44,405 nt of DNA from Caballeronia fortuita. GTDB lineage: Bacteria > Pseudomonadota > Gammaproteobacteria > Burkholderiales > Burkholderiaceae. Below the pieces are notes generated by a model, which had not been told where the DNA came from, ran no database searches, and was given only the letters and a program-made list of their open reading frames with translations. The DNA lies in the NCBI RefSeq assembly GCF_001544835.2, contig NZ_FCNX02000027.1, positions 1-44,405 on the forward strand, read 5' to 3'. The position numbers were made by a program, and so were the translations under genes. Positions 7,750 through 16,508 of this stretch are shown piece by piece; the stretch's first letter is position 1, and each line of letters begins with the position of its first letter.

Positions 7750-8058
7750 GGTCGGCGGGTGTCGATCGATCACCTTTACGCCCCGGTTGTTTTTGCGTAA
7801 TATGGCGCTCAGTCACGCGCTTTCGCCTAGGAAAGCGCCACCTCGTCCGGCTGGGAGGGCCCGGCGACCGCTCACCGGTCGCCCTGTAACGCCTCTCCCC
7901 GGTGCGTGCTCCCAATCAATATGACCGATTACAATCGGGCGAGCGCGTCTTGAAACTCCGCGTCCAGCTTTATCGTTCGCACCATTTTGGTCGCGTTCGG
8001 ACCTGCGCAAGCCCGATTTGAATTGAATCATTGACCATACAGGGTTGACCCAAGCTGC
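7750..8058. other. Intergenic region/leader upstream of scpB, 309 bp
   Basis: It contains a sigma70-like promoter (7775-7803), two perfect 8-bp hairpins (7817-7838 and 7863-7883) and a repeated TTGACC just before scpB. No believable open frame. The long structured leader is discussed in the findings. Confidence 0.5.
7775..7803 (+). promoter_or_regulatory. Candidate sigma70 promoter for scpB
   Basis: TTTACG and TAATAT are separated by exactly 17 bases. The predicted transcript start near 7810 would give a leader of about 250 bases. Confidence 0.45.
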
Positions 8059-8985
8059 ATGAATACCCAAGAGGCGAAGATCGTCCTCGAGACTGCCTTG
8101 ATTTGCGCGCAGGAACCGCTGAGGCTGAATGAATTGCGCAAGCTGTTCGCCGACGACATATCGGCGGATACCGTTCGCACGTTGCTCGAAGCGCTCAAGG
8201 CCGACTGGTCGGGACGCGGTGTCGAACTCGTGACGCTTGCCTCGGGCTGGCGTTTTCAGAGCAAACCCGCAATGCGGGCCTATCTCGACAGACTGCACCC
8301 CGAAAAACCGCCGAAGTATTCGCGGGCCGTACTGGAAACGCTGGCAATCATTGCTTATCGGCAGCCGGTTACGCGCGGCGATATCGAAGAAATCCGCGGC
8401 GTCACTGTGAATACGCAGGTCGTGAAGCAACTGGAAGACCGTGGCTGGATCGAGGTGATCGGCCATCGCGACGTGCCGGGCCGCCCGGCGCTGTATGCAA
8501 CGACCAAGCAGTTTCTCGACGATCTCGGGCTGACCGCGCTTGACGAACTGCCCGCGCTGGACAATCCGTCGGCGCAACTGGAGGCATCGCTGCTCGCGCA
8601 GCATTCGATCGAATTTCCCGATAGCGTCGCGGGCGATGCGCCGGCAGCGGATATCGGGGCGCAGGACGCGGCGGCATCGAACGGCGGGGAACACGACGCG
8701 CCCGCGCCGGTCAACGCCGATGAAGCACCGCAATTGCACGAGGCCGCCGCCGACGTTGCGGCTGAGCAAGAACAGTCAGAAGAACAGCAGGAAACACTCG
8801 GAACGGAACATGCGGATACGCTCGACGAGCGCGCGTTGTCGCCGGCCGGGATTCACGCACAGCCTTTGAGCACGACGCACGAAGCGTCCGAGCGGGCGCC
8901 GCGTGACGAGGAACCAGACGCGAGTCCATCGAACGAAGCCGAACTGGACGACGACTCCGAAGAACCGAAGGCGCGCCGCGCCTGA
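8059..8985 (+). CDS. scpB: SMC-ScpAB complex subunit ScpB
   Basis: The first about 170 of 308 residues form the two winged-helix domains of ScpB. Motifs are LICAQEPLRLNELRKLF at the N-terminus, LASGWRFQSKPAMRAYL, the family signature YSRAVLETLAIIAYRQPVTR with GDIEEIRGV, and IGHRDVPGRPALYATT. ScpB dimers bind ScpA and the SMC heads to load and activate condensin for chromosome organisation. Bacterial ScpB proteins are often about 180-200 residues, so the remaining about 130 residues are an extra, strongly acidic, Ala/Glu/Asp-rich disordered tail. Such tails are common in beta-proteobacterial ScpB. It is followed in the same direction by the RluB-type gene. Confidence 0.95.
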   Translation: MNTQEAKIVLETALICAQEPLRLNELRKLFADDISADTVRTLLEALKADWSGRGVELVTLASGWRFQSKPAMRAYLDRLHPEKPPKYSRAVLETLAIIAYRQPVTRGDIEEIRGVTVNTQVVKQLEDRGWIEVIGHRDVPGRPALYATTKQFLDDLGLTALDELPALDNPSAQLEASLLAQHSIEFPDSVAGDAPAADIGAQDAAASNGGEHDAPAPVNADEAPQLHEAAADVAAEQEQSEEQQETLGTEHADTLDERALSPAGIHAQPLSTTHEASERAPRDEEPDASPSNEAELDDDSEEPKARRA

Positions 8986-9116
8986 CGCAAATTGCATAGC
9001 CCCTGATCCGGCAACCGGCTCTCCATAAAAGATTATTTCGAGACGACCAGCCGGACCGATCAGCGGATTTTTTGACGCGCCCGCGACGGGCGCGCGATTC
9101 GACATTTGAGGTTGTT

Positions 9117-11027
9117 TTGACACACTCCCACGACAGCGATTCGCCTGAATCCGCGCGCCCCGTGCATGCCGCGGACGCACCTGAGTCGGCCGATGCCGGC
9201 GAAAGCACGCGCACCGACCGCGCCGATGAAGGCGGCGAGGGCGATGACCGTCCGCGCCGCGGACTGCGTCGCGGGCCGCGCAGCCTGATCGCGCGGCGTC
9301 GCGCTGTCGCGAAGACGAAAGGCACCGACGCCGCACCGGACGCGCCTGACGCCGCGGCCGACACGCCGCCCGATGGCGTCGTCGCCGCGCAGGTCCGCAC
9401 GCCGCGCAAGGATCCCGCAGCGAAGCCGCGCAAGAGCGAGGGGGCGAACCCGCGCGGTCGCCGGAACGCGCGCGCCGAAGCCGGCGAAGCACGTGCCGAG
9501 GCAGCGGACGAGCCGGCCGCACAGGCCGCCGCGCCCGCACCGCGTGAAGGCGGCCGGCGCAAGAATCCGCCGCAGCAAAAGCGCGGCAAGCGCAACGATG
9601 CCGGTCCCGCAACGGTCGAAAGCGCGGCTGCAGCCGCCGTCGACGACGTCTTCGCTTACGTGACCTCGCCCGCCTTCGACGCCGACAACGGTTCGGCCGG
9701 CGTGCGCGCGCCGATGCTGCGTCGTGGCCGCAATGCCCCGCAGCAAAAGCGTGTGCTGGAACCGGACGACGACGCGCCGAAGCTGCACAAGGTGCTCGCC
9801 GATGCGGGCATGGGCTCGCGCCGCGACATGGAAGAACTGATCATCGCCGGGCGCGTGTCGGTGAACGGCGAGCCGGCGCACATCGGCCAGCGCATCATGC
9901 CGACGGACCAGGTGCGCATCAACGGCAAGCCGGTCAGGCGCAAGCTCGCGAGCAAGCCGCCGCGCATCCTGCTGTATCACAAGCCGACGGGCGAGATCGT
10001 CAGTCACGCGGACCCGGAAGGCCGTCCGTCCGTTTTCGACAAACTGCCGTCGATGAAAACGGCGAAGTGGCTCGCGGTCGGCCGGCTCGACTTCAACACG
10101 GAAGGCCTGCTGCTGCTCACGACTTCGGGCGATCTGGCCAACCGCTTCATGCATCCGCGCTACAGCGTCGAGCGTGAGTATGCGGTGCGCGTGGTCGGGC
10201 AATTGTCCGAGGCCATGAAGCAGAAGCTGCTGAAGGGCGTCGAACTCGACGACGGTCCCGCCAACTTCCTGCGCATTCAGGACGGCGGCGGCGAAGGAAC
10301 GAATCACTGGTATCACGTCGCGCTCGCCGAGGGGCGCAATCGCGAAGTGCGTCGGATGTTCGAGGCGGCGGGTCTGATGGTGAGCCGTCTCATCCGCACG
10401 CGTCACGGTCCGATCGCGCTGCCGCGCGGCCTGAAGCGCGGCCGCTGGGAAGAGCTCGAAGACAATCAGGTGCGCAGCCTGATGGCGTCGGTGGGTCTGA
10501 AGCTGCCGACGGCCGAGAAAGGCGGACGCAGCGCCGCGCCGCGCGTGCAACCCGATCCGATGCAGACGTCGATGGGCTTCATCACGCGCGAGCCGGTGCT
10601 GAGCTCGCACTCGCGCATGACGCAGCAGACGCCCGGCCGCGGCGGCGCTGGCCGGCGCGGTCAGCCGGGCGGATTGCCCGGCAGCTTCGGGCTCGGCGGC
10701 GGAATGGGTGGAGCGGGTGGAATGGGCGGATTCGGCGGCAATGCCGGCAACGCGGGCAATGCAGGCGCGGGCCGTCGCGGCGGCCGCGAGCCGAACGGCA
10801 ACCGTATCGGCAACGAACCGAACGGTAATCGCGCGGGCGGTGCGCGTCCGGGTCCGCGCGGCGCGCGTCCGCAAGGCGGGCCGCAGGGCGCGGGTGGTCC
10901 GGGCAAGCGCGCAGCGGGCGGCAATGCCCCGCGTGGCAATCGCCAGGGCGGCGGCCAGCAGGGTGCGGGGCAAGCCAAGCCGGGCGGCGCGGGCCGCGGA
11001 ACGCGCAATCGCTCGCGCGGCCGTTGA
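9117..11027 (+). CDS. rluB: RluB-type 23S rRNA pseudouridine synthase with long disordered tails
   Basis: The protein is about 636 residues from the TTG at 9117 (GAGG at 9108-9111); another in-frame TTG at 9072 would add 15. The middle, about residues 220-465, is the enzyme: an S4 RNA-binding domain (KLHKVLADAGMGSRRDMEEL) then the RsuA/RluB catalytic domain. The aspartate is in GRLDFNTEGLLLLTTSGDL, with EGRNREVRRMFEA further on. It should make pseudouridine in the 23S peptidyl-transferase-centre helix (position 2605 in E. coli). E. coli RluB has 291 residues. Here an about 220-residue charged Ala/Arg-rich N-extension and an about 170-residue Gly/Asn/Arg-rich C-tail more than double the length. 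Confidence 0.92.
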   Translation: MTHSHDSDSPESARPVHAADAPESADAGESTRTDRADEGGEGDDRPRRGLRRGPRSLIARRRAVAKTKGTDAAPDAPDAAADTPPDGVVAAQVRTPRKDPAAKPRKSEGANPRGRRNARAEAGEARAEAADEPAAQAAAPAPREGGRRKNPPQQKRGKRNDAGPATVESAAAAAVDDVFAYVTSPAFDADNGSAGVRAPMLRRGRNAPQQKRVLEPDDDAPKLHKVLADAGMGSRRDMEELIIAGRVSVNGEPAHIGQRIMPTDQVRINGKPVRRKLASKPPRILLYHKPTGEIVSHADPEGRPSVFDKLPSMKTAKWLAVGRLDFNTEGLLLLTTSGDLANRFMHPRYSVEREYAVRVVGQLSEAMKQKLLKGVELDDGPANFLRIQDGGGEGTNHWYHVALAEGRNREVRRMFEAAGLMVSRLIRTRHGPIALPRGLKRGRWEELEDNQVRSLMASVGLKLPTAEKGGRSAAPRVQPDPMQTSMGFITREPVLSSHSRMTQQTPGRGGAGRRGQPGGLPGSFGLGGGMGGAGGMGGFGGNAGNAGNAGAGRRGGREPNGNRIGNEPNGNRAGGARPGPRGARPQGGPQGAGGPGKRAAGGNAPRGNRQGGGQQGAGQAKPGGAGRGTRNRSRGR

Positions 11028-11181
11028 GCGTGAGATCGTAAAGAAGTGCAAAGAGGTCGGCCGGACGCGGGTAAGCAGCATGATCCCGCTTCCGGCAACG
11101 AATGCGCGCGCGCGAAACTACGCATCGGAAAGACAAACGAGCGTCAAACCGGCCTCAACAGGGCCGAAAGGGCGCTTTACG

Positions 11182-11211
11182 TTTGCGTTTATCCTGAAAA
11201 ATGGCTAAAAT
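11182..11211 (+). promoter_or_regulatory. Candidate promoter of the rimP-nusA-infB operon
   Basis: TAAAAT at 11206-11211, with a weak TTTGCG about 18 bases upstream. It would place the start near 11218, before the leader terminator. Confidence 0.35.
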
Positions 11212-11265
11212 CATGAAGTCGCTGGGCACGTAGTTTTTTTGCTGCCCTGAGTTCGACCTCGGTTG

Positions 11266-11296
11266 AAAAATGTGGGCGTTGCGCCCATTTTTTTTT
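11266..11296 (+). terminator. Intrinsic terminator in the rimP leader
   Basis: GGGCG/CGCCC stem with TTG loop, extended by one to two pairs, followed by nine T in a row (11288-11296). It points into the rimP operon. It either ends upstream transcription or attenuates the operon. Confidence 0.75.
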
Positions 11297-11398
11297 GGCT
11301 TTTCGGTTCGGCATCTCGGGAGCAGGGGTGCGCGCCCGCATGAAGGCGCTCGCCCGCAGGTGTTTCGGCGTGGAGCGCGCGAACACCTTGGAGTTACT

Positions 11399-11857
11399 GT
11401 GCAACTGACGGAATTGATAGAAACCACGGTCTCGGGCCTGGGCTACGAGCTTGTCGATCTCGAGCGTTCGGGAGGCGGCATGTTGCGTGTCTATATCGAC
11501 CAGCCGACCGGTATTGCCATCGAAGACTGCGAGAAGGTCACGCGCCAGCTCCAATATTTGTTCGAAGTCGAGAATATCGATTACGACCGGCTCGAAGTAT
11601 CGTCGCCGGGGCTCGACCGCCCGCTCAAGAAACTGGCGGATTTCGAGCGCTTCGCGGGGAGCGAGGTCGCCATTACATTGAGGAAGCCGCTGGACGGGCG
11701 CAAGTCGTTCCGTGGCATTCTGCACGCCCCCGACGGCGAAACGATCGGATTGGAATTTGAAGGGAAGGACGGCGCCGCGATGCTCGATTTCACGCTCGCG
11801 GACCTCGATAAGGCACGTCTCGTCCCCAAGGTTGACTTTAGGAGCCGCAAACAATGA
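11399..11857 (+). CDS. rimP: Ribosome maturation factor RimP
   Basis: The 152-residue protein is needed for 30S subunit maturation. The N-terminal alpha/beta domain starts VQLTELIETTVSGLGYELVDLE and includes LRVYIDQPTGIAIEDCEKVTRQL. The family signature YDRLEVSSPGLDRPLKK is followed by the C-terminal SH3-like barrel ending FTLADLDKARLVPKVDF. The frame opens at 11270, but the extra 43 residues overlap the leader terminator and do not resemble RimP. The GTG at 11399, with GGAG 6 bases upstream, gives the normal length. The stop overlaps the nusA start by 4 bases (ATGA), indicating coupled translation. Confidence 0.95.
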   Translation: MQLTELIETTVSGLGYELVDLERSGGGMLRVYIDQPTGIAIEDCEKVTRQLQYLFEVENIDYDRLEVSSPGLDRPLKKLADFERFAGSEVAITLRKPLDGRKSFRGILHAPDGETIGLEFEGKDGAAMLDFTLADLDKARLVPKVDFRSRKQ

Positions 11858-13329
11858 GTCGCGAAGTATTGATGCTGGCGGATGCGCTGGCACGCGAAAA
11901 GAACGTCAACAAGGACGTCGTGTACGCAGCGCTGGAAGCTGCGCTTGCTTCGGCAACGAAGAAGCTCTTCGAGGAAGATGTAGATATCCGCGTCGCCATC
12001 GACCGTGAAAGCGGCGAGCACGAGACCTTCCGCCGCTGGCGCGTCGTGCCGGACGAGGCCGGCCTGCAAGAGCCGGATCAGGAAATCCTGCTGTTCGAAG
12101 CGAAGGAGCAAAAGCCCGACGCACAGGTAGACGAGTTTATCGAGGAGCCGATTCCGTCGATCGAATTCGGCCGTATCGGCGCGCAGGCCGCCAAGCAGGT
12201 CATCCTGCAGAAGGTGCGCGACGCCGAGCGCGAGCAGATCCTGAACGACTTCCTCGAGCGCGGCGAAAAGATCATGACCGGCTCGGTGAAGCGCCTGGAC
12301 AAGGGCAATTTCATCGTCGAATCGGGACGCGTCGAAGCGCTCTTGCGCCGCGACCAGCTCATTCCGAAGGAAAACCTGCGTGTGGGCGACCGCGTGCGTG
12401 CGTACATCGCCAAGGTCGATCGCACCGCGCGCGGCCCGCAGATCGAACTCTCGCGCACCGCGCCCGAGTTCCTGATGAAGCTGTTCGAACTCGAAGTGCC
12501 GGAAATCGAGCAAGGCCTGCTGGAAATCAAGGCGGCTGCGCGCGATCCCGGCGTGCGTGCGAAAATCGGTGTGATCGCGTACGACAAGCGCATCGATCCG
12601 ATCGGTACGTGCGTGGGCATCCGCGGTTCGCGCGTGCAGGCAGTGAGGAATGAGCTCGGTGGCGAGAACGTGGACATCGTGCTATGGTCGGAAGATCCCG
12701 CCCAGTTCGTGATCGGCGCGCTCGCGCCGGCAGCCGTCCAGTCGATCGTCGTCGATGAAGAAAAGCACGCGATGGACGTCGTCGTTGACGAGAACGAACT
12801 CGCCGTCGCCATCGGCCGCGCCGGCCAGAACGTGAGGCTCGCGAGCGAGCTCACCGGCTGGCAAATCAATATCATGACGCCGGACGAATCGGCGTTGAAG
12901 CAGAACGAAGAGCGTGGCAAGTTGCGCGAGCTGTTCATGGCGCGTCTGGATGTGGACGAGGAAGTCGCCGACATCCTGATCGACGAAGGCTTCACGAGCC
13001 TCGAAGAAATCGCCTACGTGCCGCTCAACGAAATGCTCGAAATCGAAGCCTTCGACGAAGACACGGTGCACGAGTTGCGCAATCGCTCGCGCGACGCGCT
13101 GCTCACGATGGCGATCGCCAACGAAGAGAAAGTCGAAGGCGTCGCGCTCGATCTGAAGAGTCTCGAGGGCATGGACAGCGAACTGCTCGCGAAGCTTGCA
13201 GAGCATCAGATTCAGACCCGCGACGACCTCGCGGAGCTGGCAGTAGATGAACTGGTCGAAATGACCGGTATGGAAGAGGATGCCGCTAAGGCGTTGATCA
13301 TGAAAGCACGTGAACACTGGTTCCAGTGA
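11854..13329 (+). CDS. nusA: Transcription termination/antitermination factor NusA
   Basis: The 491-residue length is typical. An N-terminal RNA-polymerase-binding domain begins MSREVLMLADALAREKNVNK. An S1 domain follows at about 135-200 (GSVKRLDKGNFIVESGRVEALLRR). Two KH domains lie at about 230-345 (KIGVIAYDKRIDPIGTCVG and VAIGRAGQNVRLASELTGW). Two C-terminal acidic helix-hairpin-helix repeats end the protein, the last at LVEMTGMEEDAAKALIMKAR. NusA binds RNA polymerase and nascent RNA, governing pausing, intrinsic termination and antitermination. In E. coli it represses its own operon, which makes the leader terminator upstream of rimP notable. Confidence 0.97.
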   Translation: MSREVLMLADALAREKNVNKDVVYAALEAALASATKKLFEEDVDIRVAIDRESGEHETFRRWRVVPDEAGLQEPDQEILLFEAKEQKPDAQVDEFIEEPIPSIEFGRIGAQAAKQVILQKVRDAEREQILNDFLERGEKIMTGSVKRLDKGNFIVESGRVEALLRRDQLIPKENLRVGDRVRAYIAKVDRTARGPQIELSRTAPEFLMKLFELEVPEIEQGLLEIKAAARDPGVRAKIGVIAYDKRIDPIGTCVGIRGSRVQAVRNELGGENVDIVLWSEDPAQFVIGALAPAAVQSIVVDEEKHAMDVVVDENELAVAIGRAGQNVRLASELTGWQINIMTPDESALKQNEERGKLRELFMARLDVDEEVADILIDEGFTSLEEIAYVPLNEMLEIEAFDEDTVHELRNRSRDALLTMAIANEEKVEGVALDLKSLEGMDSELLAKLAEHQIQTRDDLAELAVDELVEMTGMEEDAAKALIMKAREHWFQ

Positions 13330-13356
13330 GAAATGACCATGGCGCACTGATATTTG

Positions 13357-13408
13357 GCGGCCTGTCTGGCCGCGTGACCCCGATCTAACCGCAAGGATTG
13401 GTCCTTGC
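13357..13408 (+). promoter_or_regulatory. Two hairpins in the nusA-infB spacer
   Basis: GCGGCC/GGCCGC (13357-13373, 5-base loop) and GCAAGGA/TCCTTGC (13391-13408, 4-base loop) lie just before the infB ribosome-binding site (AGAGGAA). No T tract follows either. A role in message processing or infB translation is inferred. Confidence 0.4.
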
Positions 13409-13422
13409 ATCAAGAGGAATGA

Positions 13423-16413
13423 ATGGCGAGTAACAACGTAGCCCAATTTGCCGCGGAACTCAAAATGCCTGCGGGCGTCCTGCTCGAGCAGTTGCAGGCG
13501 GCTGGCGTCCAGAAAGCGAGCGCGAACGACGACCTGTCCGAGACGGACAAGGCGCGTCTGCTCGATCATTTGCGCAAGTCGCACGGTTCCGCCGACGCCG
13601 ACAAGCGCAAGATCACTTTGACCCGCCGGCATACGTCGGAAATCAAGCAATCCGACGCAACGGGTAAAGCTCGCACCATTCAGGTCGAGGTGCGCAAAAA
13701 GCGTGTTTTCGTGAAGCGCGACGAACCCGGTCTCGAGCAGGCCGAGGCGCAGGCGAATCATGTCGAAGAGCCGGAAGTCGACGAGGCCGAACTGCAGCGC
13801 CGCGAGGAAGAAGCGCGTCACGCTGCCGAGCAGCTCGAGCGCGAAGAGCGCGAGCTGAAGGAGCGTCAGGCGAAGTTCGAGCAGGAAGAAGCCGAGCGCC
13901 GCGCACGCGAGGAAGCGGCGGAAGCCGAGCGTCGCAAGCAGGAAGAAGAAGCGGCGCGCCGTGCGGCGGCTGCGGCTCAGGCTGCGGAAATCTCGCGTGC
14001 GGCGCAGGCCGCGCGGCAGGAAACGCGCGTGCAACCGGCGGCTGTCGAAGCGAAGCCGGAGCCGAAGCAGGACGACACTGCCCAACGCGAAGCCGCTGAA
14101 AAAGCTGCGGAAGAAAAGGCCGCGAGCGAACGTGCCGCGCAGCGCGAAGCCGCGAAGAAGGCGGAAGAAGACGCGAAGGCCAAGGCCGAAAAGGCGCGCC
14201 TCGAGCAGGAAGCGGTCGCGAAGCGCCGTGCGGCGGCAGAAGCCGAAGCCCGCGCGATCCGCGAAATGATGAACACGCCGCGCAAGGCGCAGGTGAAGGC
14301 GCCGGAACCCGCGCCCGCACCTAAGCCGGCCGAAGCGGCGAAGGCCGCCGAAGCGAAGGGCACGCTGCACAAGCCCGCGAAGCCGGAAGGCGCACAGGCG
14401 GCCCGTCCCGCAGCGGCGAAGAAGCCGGCTGCAGGCGGCGCGCCGGCGCCCGCATCGACGGCACCGGCAGGCGCTGGCGACAAGAAGAAGGCTGGCAAGG
14501 GCGGCTGGCAGCAGGACGACGCATCGAAGCGTCGCGGCATGAAGACGCGCGGCGATTCGAGCGGCGGTGTCGATCGCGGCTGGCGCGGCGGTCCGAAGGG
14601 TCGCGGCAAGCATCAGGATCAGTCGACGTCGTTCCAGGCGCCAACCGAGCCGATCATCCGTGAAGTGCACGTGCCGGAAACCATCTCGGTGGCCGACCTT
14701 GCGCACAAGATGTCGGTGAAGGCTTCGGAAGTCATCAAGGTGATGATGAAGCTCGGCCAGATGGTCACGATCAATCAGGTGCTGGATCAGGAAACGGCGA
14801 TGATCGTCGTCGAGGAACTGGGCCATCGCGCGGTCGCGGCGAAGCTGGACGATCCGGAAGCGCTCCTGATCGAAGGCGAAACCACCGAGGAAACGGCGGA
14901 GAAGCTGCCGCGTCCGCCGGTCGTCACAGTCATGGGTCACGTCGACCACGGCAAGACCTCGCTCCTGGACTACATCCGTCGCGCGAAAGTGGCGGCGGGC
15001 GAAGCGGGCGGCATCACGCAGCATATCGGCGCGTATCACGTCGAGACGCCGCGCGGCGTCATCACCTTCCTCGACACGCCGGGTCACGAGGCCTTTACGG
15101 CCATGCGTGCGCGCGGCGCGAAGGCAACCGACATCGTCATTCTGGTCGTCGCGGCCGATGACGGCGTGATGCCGCAGACGAAGGAAGCGATCGCCCACGC
15201 GAAGGCGGGCGGCGTGCCGATCGTCGTCGCGATCAACAAGATCGACAAGCCGGAAGCCAACCCCGACCGCGTGAAGCAGGAACTCGTCGCGGAAGGCGTG
15301 GTGCCGGAAGAATACGGCGGCGATTCGCCGTTCATCGAAGTGTCGGCAAAGACGGGCCGCGGTATCGACGATCTGCTGGAAAACGTGTCGCTGCAAGCCG
15401 AAGTGCTGGAACTTACCGCGCCGGTCGACGCCCCTGCGAAGGGTCTCGTCATCGAAGCGAAGCTGGACAAGGGTAAGGGCCCGGTCGCGACCATTCTGGT
15501 GCAGTCGGGCACGCTGAACCGCGGCGACGTGGTGCTGGCGGGCAGCGCATACGGCCGCGTTCGCGCAATGCTGGACGAAACCGGCAAGCCGACGAAGACG
15601 GCGGGTCCGTCGATTCCGGTCGAAATTCAAGGTCTGTCGGAAGTGCCGGCGGCGGGCGAGGAAGTCATCGTGTTGCCGGACGAGCGCAAGGCGCGCGAAA
15701 TCGCGCTGTTCCGTCAAGGCAAGTTCCGCGACGTGAAGCTTGCCAAGCAGCAGGCCGCGAAGCTCGAAAACATGCTCGAGCAGATGGGCGAAGGCGAAGT
15801 GCAGAACCTGCCGCTCATCGTCAAGGCGGACGTGCAGGGCTCGCAGGAAGCGCTGGTTCAGTCGCTGCAGAAGCTCTCGACCAACGAAGTGCGGGTGCAG
15901 ATCGTGCACAGCGCGGTCGGCGCGATCAGCGAATCGGACGTCAACCTGGCGACGGCGTCGAAGGCGGTCATCATCGGCTTCAACACGCGTGCGGATGCGC
16001 AAGCCCGCAAGCTGGCCGAGGCGAACGGCATCGACATCCGCTACTACAACATCATCTACGACGCCGTGGATGAGGTGAAGGCGGCGATGTCCGGCATGCT
16101 CGCGCCGGAGAAGCGCGAGACGGTGACGGGCATGGTCGAGGTGCGTCAGGTCATCCGCGTGCCGAAGGTCGGCCTGATCGCGGGTTGTATGGTCACGGAC
16201 GGCGTGGTGAAGCGTTCCTCGTCGGTGCGCGTGATCCGCAACAACGTCGTGATCCACACCGGCGAGCTCGATTCGCTCAAGCGCTTCAAGGACGACGTCA
16301 AGGAAGTGCGCCAGGGCTTCGAGTGCGGTATGTCGATCAAGAACTTCAGCGACATCGTCGAAGGCGATCAGTTCGAAGTCTTCGAAGTGACGGAAGTGGC
16401 CCGCACGCTGTAA
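13423..16413 (+). CDS. infB: Translation initiation factor IF-2
   Basis: The 996-residue GTPase places fMet-tRNA on the 30S subunit and drives subunit joining. The N-terminal IF2-N domain begins MASNNVAQFAAELKMPAGVL. A very long Ala/Glu/Lys/Arg-rich helical linker (about 100-390) follows, then a second IF2-N domain (about 415-465, ISVADLAHKMSVKASEVIKV). The G domain has G1 GHVDHGKTS (about 505), G3 DTPGHEAF and G4 NKIDKP. Domains II-IV end at the C2 region with NNVVIHTGELDSLKRFKDDV. The length fits Burkholderia IF2, longer than the E. coli 890. Internal starts giving shorter IF2 forms are known in other bacteria and cannot be excluded. Confidence 0.97.
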   Translation: MASNNVAQFAAELKMPAGVLLEQLQAAGVQKASANDDLSETDKARLLDHLRKSHGSADADKRKITLTRRHTSEIKQSDATGKARTIQVEVRKKRVFVKRDEPGLEQAEAQANHVEEPEVDEAELQRREEEARHAAEQLEREERELKERQAKFEQEEAERRAREEAAEAERRKQEEEAARRAAAAAQAAEISRAAQAARQETRVQPAAVEAKPEPKQDDTAQREAAEKAAEEKAASERAAQREAAKKAEEDAKAKAEKARLEQEAVAKRRAAAEAEARAIREMMNTPRKAQVKAPEPAPAPKPAEAAKAAEAKGTLHKPAKPEGAQAARPAAAKKPAAGGAPAPASTAPAGAGDKKKAGKGGWQQDDASKRRGMKTRGDSSGGVDRGWRGGPKGRGKHQDQSTSFQAPTEPIIREVHVPETISVADLAHKMSVKASEVIKVMMKLGQMVTINQVLDQETAMIVVEELGHRAVAAKLDDPEALLIEGETTEETAEKLPRPPVVTVMGHVDHGKTSLLDYIRRAKVAAGEAGGITQHIGAYHVETPRGVITFLDTPGHEAFTAMRARGAKATDIVILVVAADDGVMPQTKEAIAHAKAGGVPIVVAINKIDKPEANPDRVKQELVAEGVVPEEYGGDSPFIEVSAKTGRGIDDLLENVSLQAEVLELTAPVDAPAKGLVIEAKLDKGKGPVATILVQSGTLNRGDVVLAGSAYGRVRAMLDETGKPTKTAGPSIPVEIQGLSEVPAAGEEVIVLPDERKAREIALFRQGKFRDVKLAKQQAAKLENMLEQMGEGEVQNLPLIVKADVQGSQEALVQSLQKLSTNEVRVQIVHSAVGAISESDVNLATASKAVIIGFNTRADAQARKLAEANGIDIRYYNIIYDAVDEVKAAMSGMLAPEKRETVTGMVEVRQVIRVPKVGLIAGCMVTDGVVKRSSSVRVIRNNVVIHTGELDSLKRFKDDVKEVRQGFECGMSIKNFSDIVEGDQFEVFEVTEVARTL

Positions 16414-16430
16414 TGCGTTAGCCGCTGAGA

Positions 16431-16474
16431 AAAGGGCGGGGCGAGCCTTGCGGCTTGCTCCGCCCTTTTTGTTT
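16431..16474 (+). terminator. Terminator-like hairpin between infB and rbfA
   Basis: AAAGGGCGG pairs with CCGCCCTTT, with inner pairing of GAGCC/GGCTT type, followed by TTTTTGTTT. It lies inside the operon, so partial termination would lower rbfA and truB relative to infB. Confidence 0.65.
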
Positions 16475-16508
16475 AGCGCGGCAGGAAAGGAACTACGGAA
16501 ACGACATC

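Larger units (their letters stand above)
11028..11398. other. Leader region upstream of rimP, 371 bp
   Basis: Non-coding between the rluB-type stop and rimP. It holds a candidate promoter at about 11182-11211, an intrinsic terminator at 11266-11296 and about 100 bases of GC-rich leader before the GTG start. Frames opening through it have no family resemblance. Confidence 0.6.

Noticed and set aside
7817..7883. Possible CRISPR-like or intrinsic-terminator pair upstream of scpB
   Set aside because: There are only two unrelated hairpins, no repeats with spacers and no T tract; kept only as leader structure.
9060..11081. 673-residue minus-strand frame antisense to the RluB-type gene
   Set aside because: Ala/Arg/His-rich shadow; the sense strand has S4 and catalytic motifs.
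12682..16257. 1191-residue minus-strand frame antisense to infB and nusA
   Set aside because: His/Arg/Asp-rich shadow caused by the GC-biased codon positions of infB; no family features.
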